The position numbers and the translations under genes are program-made. This document shows, one piece after another, positions 17,034 to 25,353 of a stretch of 64,000 bases of DNA. The stretch's first letter is position 1; each line of letters begins with the position of its first letter. The stretch is from Cohnella sp. OV330 (GTDB taxonomy: Bacteria > Bacillota > Bacilli > Paenibacillales > Paenibacillaceae). The stretch is taken from positions 254,236-318,235 of the forward strand of contig NZ_FOKE01000002.1 of the NCBI RefSeq assembly GCF_900112065.1, in the 5' to 3' direction. The notes below the pieces were generated by a model that saw only the letters and a program-made list of their open reading frames with translations, had not been told where the DNA came from and did not search any database.

Positions 17034-18248
17034 CTAAGTATGTTCGTTGATAATAGCCAAGAGTTGTCTTTTCACCGTTGCCTCGACGGATTGATCGAAT
17101 GGACCCGGAAGGCCGAAATAAGGCACGGATTCGATCGGCTCATATCCGCCCTCCAGCAGCTGTTCGGCGGTTGTAATATAGCCAAGCATTCCGTTGCTGT
17201 AAGCCAGAGGGATTAGATCGGGCGAGCGGCTTTTCACGAACAAGCCGTATTCCACGACCATCTCGCCGTTCATCGCTATAAATGTTAAACCATCGGCTAT
17301 ATTTATTTTCGTTATTTCAAATAGGGCTTGCTCCCTGGTCTTGCGGTGCGGCGACGGTATCTCTGCGAAAGGGAGCACAGTAATTGACCGCCTGCTAGTC
17401 AACGCTGCCGGTTCCAGCCGTTCAAGTTCTCCCGATACAATCGCCTCCACATCGTCGGCAAACTTTTTTCCTACGATGGAAATGGCGTCCCGATCGCTTT
17501 CTGCAGCTTCCGGCCTAACAGGATTAATATCGCCGCAGCATCCTTGTAAATAAGCGCATACCGTCAAGGAATCGTATCGGCTCTCCAGCTGCTCCATCGC
17601 GTACCCGATAAATTCAGAGGATACGGCATTGCGGGCAGATAACGTGGGATGGCAAGCATAATGGGTTAGCACGCCCTTTTTCCTGCCTGCGGAAGTCGTA
17701 AAGACGAAAACCCTCAGTTCCGGATCGGTTATGCCTTCCTCATTCGGCGCCAACACAATCCGTTCCCCATTTTTCTTCCTGCGATTCACGCTGATTCCGG
17801 AGCTGCCTTTGCCCCTATGTATGCTCACGGACTCGGCATCGCCTACTGCCTGTTCCACGCTCCGCATAACCGCTTGCTCCAAAAAAGCGAGGTAATCGGG
17901 ATCAGGTTCTCCTAAACCGATTGTTTGCGTTGAAATGGCCGGACCTGAATGCGTATGGGTGGCATTTAAAATAATGGCACCTAGCGGGATTCTCCACCGC
18001 CGCGCAATAAGCGTGCGCAGCCGGTCAGCCAGTTGATCCGACCAGAACAAAATATCAGCAGATACAAGCAGCGCCTGTCGCTTCGAGCGATCCGCCGCGT
18101 GCTGCCGGAAATAAAACGTCCGAACGTACAAGCGGCTGTTAACGGTCTCGAACTTTCGATTTTCCCGGACGGCAAATCCCGCAAGCGGCAAAGGGAATGG
18201 CGGGGTGATGTCGATTTTGGCCGTACCGACACGCAATGGAAGCGCCAC
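17034..18248 (-). CDS. Neutral/alkaline ceramidase-family metallohydrolase lacking the ceramidase serine
   Basis: Protein of 404 residues, starting at GTG 18248 (AAAGGAGTG seven bases upstream; the longer reading to 18284 would begin inside the promoter). It matches the N-terminal catalytic domain of neutral ceramidases: RVGTAKIDITPP at the start, zinc-ligand candidates H98 and H100 in NATHTHSGP, and H196/H200 in HYACHP. The nucleophile motif of true ceramidases is GDVSPN; here it is GDINPV at 239-244, so the catalytic serine is replaced by asparagine. There is no signal peptide and no C-terminal ceramidase domain. A cytoplasmic hydrolase of a sugar derivative is more likely than a ceramidase. 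First gene of the six-gene operon. Confidence 0.8.
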   Translation of the reverse strand: MALPLRVGTAKIDITPPFPLPLAGFAVRENRKFETVNSRLYVRTFYFRQHAADRSKRQALLVSADILFWSDQLADRLRTLIARRWRIPLGAIILNATHTHSGPAISTQTIGLGEPDPDYLAFLEQAVMRSVEQAVGDAESVSIHRGKGSSGISVNRRKKNGERIVLAPNEEGITDPELRVFVFTTSAGRKKGVLTHYACHPTLSARNAVSSEFIGYAMEQLESRYDSLTVCAYLQGCCGDINPVRPEAAESDRDAISIVGKKFADDVEAIVSGELERLEPAALTSRRSITVLPFAEIPSPHRKTREQALFEITKINIADGLTFIAMNGEMVVEYGLFVKSRSPDLIPLAYSNGMLGYITTAEQLLEGGYEPIESVPYFGLPGPFDQSVEATVKRQLLAIINEHT

Positions 18249-18271
18249 AGAATCACTCCTTTCGATTTCTA

Positions 18272-18304
18272 TGGTATAATACATTTCATTCAGAAATCGG
18301 TCAT
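18272..18304. promoter_or_regulatory. Overlapping divergent promoters of the operon and its AraC regulator
   Basis: On the plus strand TGGTATAAT (18272-18280) is an extended -10 for the AraC gene. On the minus strand TATTAT (18276-18281) with ATGACC (18299-18304) at 17-bp spacing gives a -10/-35 pair for the ceramidase-family operon. The two -10 boxes occupy the same bases, so only one polymerase can be bound at a time. Confidence 0.6.
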
Positions 18305-18373
18305 TTTTTATTTTTTCCCGGTCAATAGAAAGAAAACAGAAAGAAAATGAAGAAGAAAACGGGGGAAATCAAC

Positions 18374-19288
18374 ATGGTGAAGTTTCCGGAATACGAAGAT
18401 GTTCTATCTTTATCCGGGGCCGTGAGCCGCAAGTTTTCCTGCGTGGTTACAACGCACACGCTCCAAAAGCATTACGCTTTGCACCACCATGACGTGCTCG
18501 AACTTGCCCTCGTCGTGAGCGGAACAGGGACCGAGTTTATTAATGGAAGTCCGCATAAACTTCAACCGGGAACAGTCACTTTTTTACGACCCCATGATAT
18601 GCATGAAATATTCTGCGACGATTCGGGCGTGGAAGTGATCTGCTGCATGTTCGATATCAGCCTGCTGTTCGGATCGACCATGGAGGCGGATTTCGGAACG
18701 ATCATCCTGGGAACGAATGACGGATCGACTTCCTATGTAGATCTCGAACCTCTACCATACGCCGAAATGCGCAGTTGCCTTGAGAAAATGCGGTTGGAAT
18801 ACCTGGATGACAAACTGGCTAAAAACTCGTATATTCGCAGCAAGCTGATTGAAGCCTTGATTATCTATTTCCGCGCTCATCAAAAGAGCAATAATCTTCC
18901 TTCGCCGAGTTCCAATTATCGTACGAAAAAGCTGATTTGGAACGTCATTCAATACGTAAACACCCATTATATGGACGACCTATCCCTAGAAACGCTCTCC
19001 AGCCAATTCGATGCCAGCGTATCGGCTATCAGTCTTTCGTTCAAGGAAGTCATGGGAACGAATTTTCTCCATTATTTGCACAGCCTTCGGATCAGGAGAG
19101 CGACCGGCCTGCTTCTGAACACCAGCATGTCCGTCCTGGATATCTCCGTGGAGACGGGCTTTCAATCCTTCCGCACCTTTTCCCGGGTCTTCGTTAAGTT
19201 CGAAGGGCTATCGCCTCGCGAATACCGTTTAAAATGCGCCCGAGGCACGACAAACTTACCTTCTATGCCAGACGTTTCAAAGAATTAG
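18374..19288 (+). CDS. AraC-family transcriptional regulator with cupin ligand domain
   Basis: Regulator of about 304 residues. ATG 18374 is preferred (GGGGG eight bases upstream); ATG 18347, nine codons earlier, has only an A-rich leader. The N-terminal part holds an AraC_binding cupin (HHHDVLELALVVSGTGTEF). The C-terminal 100 residues form the double helix-turn-helix, ending LSPREYRLK. It is transcribed divergently from the six-gene sugar operon through overlapping promoters and is its probable activator, with a cytoplasmic sugar as likely effector. Its stop codon overlaps that of the convergent dehydrogenase by three bases. Confidence 0.88.
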   Translation: MVKFPEYEDVLSLSGAVSRKFSCVVTTHTLQKHYALHHHDVLELALVVSGTGTEFINGSPHKLQPGTVTFLRPHDMHEIFCDDSGVEVICCMFDISLLFGSTMEADFGTIILGTNDGSTSYVDLEPLPYAEMRSCLEKMRLEYLDDKLAKNSYIRSKLIEALIIYFRAHQKSNNLPSPSSNYRTKKLIWNVIQYVNTHYMDDLSLETLSSQFDASVSAISLSFKEVMGTNFLHYLHSLRIRRATGLLLNTSMSVLDISVETGFQSFRTFSRVFVKFEGLSPREYRLKCARGTTNLPSMPDVSKN

Positions 19289-20241
19289 GATTCGATGCAC
19301 GCTAATATCAGATTCGCTATTCGGACCGCCGAACAGGCTTCTTCCGCCGTTATAGGGAGCGGACCGTTCGTCTCGATGGCCCGGATAAAGCTCTGCAACT
19401 GGCAATAATAAGGGTCCTCAAGCGCTGACGCCTCGGGTATAACGACGCCCCGATCCGCTGAATGCGCGTGAACCGCCTTATTGTCTATCGCAATGTTTTC
19501 TTGCGCGCTGCCGTAATGAAGCTCTCCCTGATCGCCCGTAATATCGAAGCCGGCATGAAATTCGGACGCGCCCCAAACGGCCTCAAGGCTAGCTTCGGTT
19601 CCGTTGGCGTAATAGAGCCGTGCCCATGCTTGCTCCATTCCCTCGCGAGCTATCGTTTCCGCGCTTATATGCGCAATTTGGTCTCCTAGCAGCCACAGCA
19701 CATAATCAATATCGTGAATCATCAGATCGAACACAATGCCGCCGCTTTTTCGCTTATCCAAAAACCAACTGTTCTCCGCCGGCATTAGGCTTGCTCTTGC
19801 CGCACGCACGGACGCGACCGATCCCGCCTTCCCTGCGCGCATGAGCGTTCGGGCATCTCTATATTCCGGAAAAAATCGGACCACATGCGCGACGCACAAC
19901 CTGACCCCATTGATTCGGCTTGCCTCTATGAGTTCCAGGCAATCCGCCTCTGTCAGCGCCAGCGGTTTCTCGCAAATCACGTGTTTTCCGGCGTTCAACG
20001 CCTGCAGCACGTATTCCTTATGCAAGTAAGTCGGTAAAGTCACGCAGACGATATCGATGTCCGGACGCGCGATCATGTCGCTGTAGGATTCATGGATGCC
20101 GGCTTGCAGACGATCGGCTAAACCGGCTGCTTTCGCCCGCTCGGGATGGCAGACTGCGGTTACCCGAACCCCATTCATCCTTATCAAACGTTCGGCATAA
20201 ACGCTTCCCATTGCGCCGCACCCGATTAAACCAATGTTCAT
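19285..20241 (-). CDS. Gfo/Idh/MocA-family NAD(P)-dependent oxidoreductase
   Basis: Protein of 318 residues. The Rossmann motif GLIGCGAMG is at 4-12 and the EKP motif with the catalytic lysine K92 is in ICEKPLALTEAD. The family oxidises or reduces sugars, cyclitols and their acids, for example inositol or glucose derivatives. It converges on the AraC gene with overlapping stop codons and no terminator between them. Beside a DegT-type aminotransferase it could supply or use a keto-sugar or keto-cyclitol, since that pairing is common in amino-cyclitol pathways; this is inference. Confidence 0.88.
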   Translation of the reverse strand: MNIGLIGCGAMGSVYAERLIRMNGVRVTAVCHPERAKAAGLADRLQAGIHESYSDMIARPDIDIVCVTLPTYLHKEYVLQALNAGKHVICEKPLALTEADCLELIEASRINGVRLCVAHVVRFFPEYRDARTLMRAGKAGSVASVRAARASLMPAENSWFLDKRKSGGIVFDLMIHDIDYVLWLLGDQIAHISAETIAREGMEQAWARLYYANGTEASLEAVWGASEFHAGFDITGDQGELHYGSAQENIAIDNKAVHAHSADRGVVIPEASALEDPYYCQLQSFIRAIETNGPLPITAEEACSAVRIANLILACIES

Positions 20242-20347
20242 TCCTACCAGCCTCCTCTTCTTTCTTTTTCATTGTAATGATATCCGCTAAAAAGGAAGGT
20301 CAAAATTGTTATGCAAGCAGTCAATTCTGATATTTCAAAGAGAACGC

Positions 20348-20402
20348 AAAAAAGCGGGGTGCCGCGGCTTGGGAATCTAAGCCGTGGCATCCCGCTTTTT
20401 TG
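20348..20402. terminator. Strong bidirectional terminator
   Basis: A run of A, then GCGGGGTGCCGCGGCTT pairing with AAGCCGTGGCATCCCGC, then TTTTTT. It lies just after the hydroxyacid dehydrogenase stop (minus strand) and marks the right edge of the lower-GC cluster. Confidence 0.9.
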
Positions 20403-20437
20403 TTAGGTCTTGCTTATGCGTCGCGCCTTCAGGATCG

Positions 20438-21439
20438 TTATCTTGGCGTCAGCCGGCGGAAATGCTCGCGAGTCACGGTGCCGATCGGCGCCTCGCCCTT
20501 CGTGAACCGATGAAGCTCGTCGACGATAAAGTCGCACAGATCACGCTTCAGGAGGCCGTGGAAGCCGCCGATATGAGGCAGGCAGAGCACGTTGTCCATC
20601 GAGAGCCATTCGTGCTCCCGCGGCAGCGGCTCCGACGCGTATACGTCGAGCGCCGCGAATATGCGCCCGACGCGCAGCTCGTCCGCCAGCGCCAGCTCCT
20701 GCACGATCGGGCCGCGCGCCGTGTTGACGAACAGCGCCCCGTCGCGCAGGCGGGAGAGCTGCTCCGCGCCGATCATGCCCTCGGTCCGCGGCGTCCACGT
20801 ATTGTGCAGCGAGACGATATCGCTGCGCTCGAACAGCTCGTTCAAGCCGACGAGCTCCGCGCCCAGCGCGGCCGCCTCCTCCGGCGGGCAATAGCCGGAA
20901 TGAATAAGCAAGCGGACGTCGAACGGCTTCAGCATGGCGATGACCTGCTTCGAGATCTCGCCGTAGCCGACGATGCCGACGGTTCTGCGCGTCACGCCGA
21001 GCACGGATTCGCGGTTGTTGTTGCTCCACTGCCCGCGCTTCAGCCTGGCGGCATAGCCCGCGTGATCCCAGGCGCCGGCCAGAATAAGCGATACGGCGAG
21101 CTCGGCGGTCGAGCGTCCGAGCACCGTGTTGGCGCTCGTCACGACGATCGGCGTATCGAACACGTCGTCGCCGACGATCGAGGCGACGCTGCCGGCGCCA
21201 TGGCCGATGAACTTCAGCTTGCCGGCGCGCGCGAGCACGTCCGGCGAGAAAAACGGCGAGCCCCACGACGTGATGCAGGCGTCGTAATCGCCGATCCGCT
21301 CGGCAAGCGCCGCGGCGTCGAACGGCTGCCCCGGCGAGACGAAGTCGGCTTCGGAAAAGCTCGCCAGCTTGTCGCGGACCGCCGGCCGCCAGAACAGCTC
21401 GAGCAATCCCGGATCCGCAATCGTAACCAATGTTTTCAT
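20438..21439 (-). CDS. D-isomer-specific 2-hydroxyacid dehydrogenase family protein
   Basis: Protein of 333 residues. The NAD-binding motif is VGIVGYGEIS (about 154-163), and the catalytic triad is visible as R242 in NTARG, E270 in ASEPLP and H289 in LPHIGG. The substrate domain is at the N-terminus. The family reduces 2-keto acids or oxidises D-2-hydroxy acids. It is co-transcribed with the TIM-barrel isomerase upstream (10-base gap), suggesting a catabolic role for a sugar acid; substrate not predictable from sequence. Cytoplasmic. Confidence 0.88.
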   Translation of the reverse strand: MKTLVTIADPGLLELFWRPAVRDKLASFSEADFVSPGQPFDAAALAERIGDYDACITSWGSPFFSPDVLARAGKLKFIGHGAGSVASIVGDDVFDTPIVVTSANTVLGRSTAELAVSLILAGAWDHAGYAARLKRGQWSNNNRESVLGVTRRTVGIVGYGEISKQVIAMLKPFDVRLLIHSGYCPPEEAAALGAELVGLNELFERSDIVSLHNTWTPRTEGMIGAEQLSRLRDGALFVNTARGPIVQELALADELRVGRIFAALDVYASEPLPREHEWLSMDNVLCLPHIGGFHGLLKRDLCDFIVDELHRFTKGEAPIGTVTREHFRRLTPR

Positions 21440-21449
21440 ATCGCGTCCC

Positions 21450-22295
21450 TCATTTCCCCAGTTGGTCTAAAATATCGCGCATCTTCGCCGTATAGGCGGG
21501 AAAAATCGTCTCCGGCTCCATGCCCGGCAGCTGCAGCTCGGGCCGCCATTTGGTCTCCCACTCCAGGGAGTAGCTGCCCGCATAGCCCGCGCGCTCCAGC
21601 GTTTCTACAATAGAAACGATCGGAACCCGGCCCTCTCCGATCCGCGTGTACTTCCAGTTGCTTCGCATCGGATCCTCGAACGGGACGCCGTCCTTCATAT
21701 GGACGTGGGCGCACTGCGCCCCCAGCAGCGCCACCGTCTCCTCCGGCTGCTCGCCCTCTTCGAGCGGGTGGATGATATCGTAGATGACCGCGCAGTTGTC
21801 GCGCCCGACATCGTCCAGCAGCTTGCGGAGCGAGCGGCCGGTCGCGAACTCGTTGTGCGTCTCGATCCAGATCGGCACGCCGAGCGGCGCCGCGTCGTCG
21901 CAGGCCGCCGCGATATGCGCGACGAGCGCCTCGAACGGGATGGCCGGCATAACCTGGTCCCTTCGTTCGGTGAAGTAGCCGAGGAAAACCCGTACGCCTC
22001 CCGCCTGCAAGTCATGCGCCAGCCTGACCGAGCGCCGCAAATTTTCGAGCTGCGCTTCGTCGCTGTCAAGACCGGTAAGACAAACGCCCGAGGCGATGTC
22101 GGTCGCCCGGACGCCGGCTCGTTCAAAGCTGCGGAAAGCCGACTTGCGCGCCTCTGCCGTCATGTCGGTGGATACTCCCCATGGCGCGCCTTCCCTGAGC
22201 TCCATGCCGCCGAAGCCCCAGCGGACGGCCAGCTCCAGCATCTCGTCCAAAGTCCTGCCCTCGCAGGGGAGCGTGCTGAATGCCAATCGATTCAT
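21450..22295 (-). CDS. Sugar phosphate isomerase/epimerase (TIM barrel, AP_endonuc_2 fold)
   Basis: Protein of about 281 residues. ATG 22295 is chosen because GAGAGGTG lies six bases upstream and falls inside the alternative longer reading. The barrel shows the family's metal-ligand pattern: E in WIETHNE, D in YDIIHP, H in HVHMKDG and E near the C-terminus in SLEWETK. Members isomerise or epimerise sugars, keto-sugars or inositol derivatives. First gene of a two-gene operon with the hydroxyacid dehydrogenase, divergent from an AraC regulator. Confidence 0.88.
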   Translation of the reverse strand: MNRLAFSTLPCEGRTLDEMLELAVRWGFGGMELREGAPWGVSTDMTAEARKSAFRSFERAGVRATDIASGVCLTGLDSDEAQLENLRRSVRLAHDLQAGGVRVFLGYFTERRDQVMPAIPFEALVAHIAAACDDAAPLGVPIWIETHNEFATGRSLRKLLDDVGRDNCAVIYDIIHPLEEGEQPEETVALLGAQCAHVHMKDGVPFEDPMRSNWKYTRIGEGRVPIVSIVETLERAGYAGSYSLEWETKWRPELQLPGMEPETIFPAYTAKMRDILDQLGK

Positions 22296-22451
22296 GCCGC
22301 ACCTCTCTTTCATTTCCGTCGCTTGCGATCGGACATGATGATTATGGCAGGGCTTTCAGGGCGATCGCCTCCCTTTTTCCGCGCTTCTTTTGAACATTTC
22401 CGAGAATCCGTGTACGATGATAGGAAGAGAACGAGACGCAGCGGAGGTCCT

Positions 22452-23348
22452 ATGCCCGATTATCCGATTTACGGCTCCAAAGAGATGCTGGACGACGCGT
22501 TCCCCTTCAAGATCGAGATTCGGCGGCCCCAGACGATGAACAACGTTTTGCACGCTCACGAGCACCTGCAGCTTTGCTATATGCGCTCCGGCAGCTGCCT
22601 CCATTGGGCGGGCGGACAGTGTCATGTGCTGGCCAAAGGCGACCTTTTTTCAATCCCGCCCTTCCAGGAGCACCGGCTCGAGCGGCGCGAAGGGATGGAC
22701 TTCGTCATGTACCAGGTCGACTTCATGCCGCACGCGGTCCACGAGAGCCTGCGGGACCTGGCGAGCATCGAGACGTTCGTCGACTTCGCCTTCATCCGCC
22801 CGCTCATCGCCGAGGCCGACCTGATGCCCAAGATGACGCTGACGCTGCCCGCGCAGGCCGTCGTCGAGAGCTTGCTGGACGTCATCGCGGCCGAGTGGGA
22901 AGAAAAAGAGGAAGGCTATCGCCTCGCGATCCGGGCCGAGCTGCTCAAGCTGCTCGTGCTGACCTGCCGGCAGTACAAACGATATTCCGGTGCCGAGAGC
23001 TCCCGCGAGCGGCAGCAGGTCGCCTACCACCGCAAGGCTTTTTTCGAGACGATCGCCTATATGGAGTCGCACTACGACGAGGATCTTCATCTGGAGGACA
23101 TGGCGGCAAGGGCGCTCATGGCGCCGTCTTACTTCAGCAACCTGCTGAAGCTGGTCAAGGGCAAATCGTACATCGAGCTGCTGTCCGCGCTCCGCATCCA
23201 GGCGGCCATGGAGCTGCTGCTGGGCACGGATCTCAGCGTGACCGAGATCGCGACGCGCGCGGGCTATAATCATATCAGCCACTTCAACCGTACCTTTAAA
23301 AAGCACACCGGGCTCACGCCGGGCGATTATCGCAAGCATCAGGCCTGA
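22452..23348 (+). CDS. AraC-family transcriptional regulator with cupin domain
   Basis: Regulator of 298 residues. The start at 22452 has GGAGGTCCT immediately before it; the frame stays open upstream to 21699 only because the antisense strand of the high-GC isomerase gene lacks stops. Cupin-like N-terminus (HAHEHLQLCYMRSGSC), C-terminal double helix-turn-helix (about 195-297) ending LTPGDYRKHQ. Divergent from the isomerase-dehydrogenase pair and about 120 bases before another isomerase gene, so either or both may be targets. Confidence 0.9.
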   Translation: MPDYPIYGSKEMLDDAFPFKIEIRRPQTMNNVLHAHEHLQLCYMRSGSCLHWAGGQCHVLAKGDLFSIPPFQEHRLERREGMDFVMYQVDFMPHAVHESLRDLASIETFVDFAFIRPLIAEADLMPKMTLTLPAQAVVESLLDVIAAEWEEKEEGYRLAIRAELLKLLVLTCRQYKRYSGAESSRERQQVAYHRKAFFETIAYMESHYDEDLHLEDMAARALMAPSYFSNLLKLVKGKSYIELLSALRIQAAMELLLGTDLSVTEIATRAGYNHISHFNRTFKKHTGLTPGDYRKHQA

Positions 23349-23468
23349 TCCCGCCTCGCGCCGGCAGTCAGATCGTTCATGTTTTAATGACATCCTTTAT
23401 ATTCGAGCCGATCAGCCGCTTTTATAATAGGAAGAAGCTTGAGCGAACTGCGAATACGGAGGATGCGG

Positions 23469-24227
23469 ATGATGACGAAAATGAAGGTCGGATTGCAATT
23501 GTATACGTTAAGGGACGAGCTGGAGCGGGACTTCGAGCAAACGCTGCAGCGGGTGGCCGAGCTCGGCTACGAAGGCGTCGAATTCGCGGGCTATTACGGT
23601 TACGGCCCCGAGCAGCTGCGCGAACTGATGGACCGGTTGTCGCTGAAGACGGTCAGCACGCACGTGAACGTGAACCGGCTGCGCCATCACCTGGACGAGG
23701 AGCTTGCCATGAGCGCGGCGCTCGGCAACCTTTTTGCCGTCTGCCCGGGGATCGCCGCGTCGGAGCGCATGCCCCTGCCCGAGGCGGCGGCCTTTTTCGA
23801 AGCTTGCGGCGAGCGCTTTGCGGAGCAAGGGATTACGTTCGGCTTCCACAACCACTGGATCGAGTTTACGGAGACGCACGAGGGCGATCGATGGTTCGAC
23901 GCGTTCTTCGGACTAATCTCGCCCGACTACCTGAAGAGCGAGCTCGACGTATGCTGGGTTGCGCACGGAGGCTGCGATCCGGTCGAATATATTCGGAAAT
24001 ACGCGGGACGCGTGCCGCTTATCCATCTGAAGGATATGCGCAAATCCCCGGCCGGCGAAGTCGAGACGGTGGAGCTCGGGCGCGGCGACATGGATCTGCC
24101 CGCCGTGCTGGAGGCCGCCGAAGCGGCCGGCACCGAATGGCTCATCGTGGAGCAGGACGACTGCGCGGGTCCGGCGCTCGAGAGCGTTCGCATCAGCAGG
24201 GAGTGGCTTCGCGAGCGCGGATATTAA
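23469..24227 (+). CDS. Sugar phosphate isomerase/epimerase (TIM barrel)
   Basis: Protein of 252 residues, starting at ATG 23469 six bases after GGAGG. The opening MKVGLQLYTLRDEL is typical of this family, and the metal-ligand residues are seen in FGFHNHWIEF, SELDVCW, HLKDM and the final IVEQDDC. Likely isomerisation or epimerisation of a keto-sugar in the cytoplasm. It lies between two AraC genes on the same strand, 28 bases before the second. A TATAAT sits at 23423-23428, which suggests it has its own promoter. Confidence 0.88.
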   Translation: MMTKMKVGLQLYTLRDELERDFEQTLQRVAELGYEGVEFAGYYGYGPEQLRELMDRLSLKTVSTHVNVNRLRHHLDEELAMSAALGNLFAVCPGIAASERMPLPEAAAFFEACGERFAEQGITFGFHNHWIEFTETHEGDRWFDAFFGLISPDYLKSELDVCWVAHGGCDPVEYIRKYAGRVPLIHLKDMRKSPAGEVETVELGRGDMDLPAVLEAAEAAGTEWLIVEQDDCAGPALESVRISREWLRERGY

Positions 24228-24255
24228 AGACGAACGGAAGGAAGGAACATTCGCC

Positions 24256-25068
24256 ATGTCGAACGATCAGCAGCTACGCGCCGATCCGCTATACGTCGGC
24301 ATGGCGCACCACAAGAGACGTTCCCGCAATCCCGTTCAGAAGCTGGACTCGTACGTCATTCGCTTACAGACGAGCGGCAGCTGCGAGGCGCTGATCGACG
24401 GCGCATTCGTCGAGATTTTGCCCGGCGACCTGCTCCTGTTCAGGCCCGGGGATCCGTACGAGCTGATCCTGAGGGACAACAGCATCGATTATTACGTCAT
24501 CTGCACGGGCTCTTGGATCGATGAGTGGTGGGCTCGCTTCGACCCGCCGAGAAAAACCGCCGTTCCGCTCGACGACGAGCTGCTGAAGCTGTGGAGCCGG
24601 CTCGAGCGGGAAACGCTCCGAACCGGCAACGCGAGAGACGAGCTGACCGATTACTTGCTGCGCGCTTTCTGCCTGACGCTGCAGCGGCTGTACGAGACGG
24701 CCGGTACGGAAAGAGCTTCGACCCCCGCCTACGTCGCCTACAGCATCAAGCGATTCATCGACCAGCATGCGGCAGAGGCGCTGACGCTCGAGCAGATCGC
24801 GAGACACGCCGGCGTCAGCGTATCCCGCACCGTGTCGCTGTTCAAGAGCTGCTTCAATCAGTCGATCATGAGCTATGCGATCGAAGTCCGGCTCGCGACC
24901 GCCTGCGAGCGCATCCGGCTCACGTCGATGTCGCTCGATGCCGTTGCGGCGTCTTGCGGCTTCAATAGCTATACTTATTTTCACCGGCAATTCCGAATGC
25001 GCTACGGGCTGTCTCCCCGCCAATACCGGGAGGAGCAGCAGAAGCGCGCGAGTTATCCGATTTCTTGA
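24256..25068 (+). CDS. AraC-family transcriptional regulator
   Basis: Regulator of 270 residues, 28 bases after the isomerase gene and probably co-transcribed. The N-terminal half is a cupin-like arm (LQTSGSCEALIDGAF, PGDLLLFRPGDPYEL). The C-terminal 100 residues form the AraC DNA-binding domain with LEQIARHAGVS and the ending LSPRQYREE. GGAAGG lies upstream of the ATG. A terminator follows directly. Confidence 0.9.
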   Translation: MSNDQQLRADPLYVGMAHHKRRSRNPVQKLDSYVIRLQTSGSCEALIDGAFVEILPGDLLLFRPGDPYELILRDNSIDYYVICTGSWIDEWWARFDPPRKTAVPLDDELLKLWSRLERETLRTGNARDELTDYLLRAFCLTLQRLYETAGTERASTPAYVAYSIKRFIDQHAAEALTLEQIARHAGVSVSRTVSLFKSCFNQSIMSYAIEVRLATACERIRLTSMSLDAVAASCGFNSYTYFHRQFRMRYGLSPRQYREEQQKRASYPIS

Positions 25069-25075
25069 TATGTAC

Positions 25076-25108
25076 GCCCTTCCCGCCGATGGCCGGAAGG
25101 GCTTTTTT
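25076..25108 (+). terminator. Rho-independent terminator
   Basis: GCCCTTCC pairs with GGAAGGGC around an 11-base loop and is followed by TTTTTT, just after the AraC stop codon. Confidence 0.88.
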
Positions 25109-25129
25109 GGCATTCGCGGCAGCGACCGA

Positions 25130-25152
25130 GTTACACGGTAAAACCGTGTAAC
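25130..25152. repeat. Perfect inverted repeat in intergenic DNA
   Basis: GTTACACGGT and its exact complement ACCGTGTAAC are separated by three A. It has no T run. It may be a protein-binding palindrome or part of the neighbouring repeat array, which begins 20 bases to the right. Confidence 0.6.
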
Positions 25153-25172
25153 GGACCGGAATACCGCCTTCT

Positions 25173-25353
25173 GCGGACACCAGAGCCGCTATTTACACAA
25201 AAAACAACAATTCCGGCTCGCTCGCGGACAGACGTTCCGCTATTGCGCCGATTACCGTGCCCCGAGCACCGCAACGCCTTAAATAGCGGATCTACGGTCC
25301 GCAACCCGCTTCCATTCTCCCAATTTACTTAAAATAACGGCTTTACAGTCCGC
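25173..25353. repeat. Intergenic repeat array, family A (four 22-bp units)
   Basis: Four copies of GCGGAC-N7-CCGYTATTT. Two forward units start at 25173 and 25223, and two reverse units occupy about 25281-25302 and 25331-25353. The spacing is 50, 58 and 50 bases. The same arrangement occurs at 47951 and 48273. No open reading frame with coding character overlaps it. Confidence 0.85.

Noticed and set aside
17034..18284. Annotation as a functional ceramidase
   Set aside because: The nucleophilic serine motif is GDINPV instead of GDVSPN, the signal peptide and C-terminal domain are missing, and the context is sugar metabolism.
21699..22451. Upstream extension of the AraC gene by 251 codons
   Set aside because: It is antisense to the isomerase gene, and a strong GGAGG-ATG start exists at 22452.
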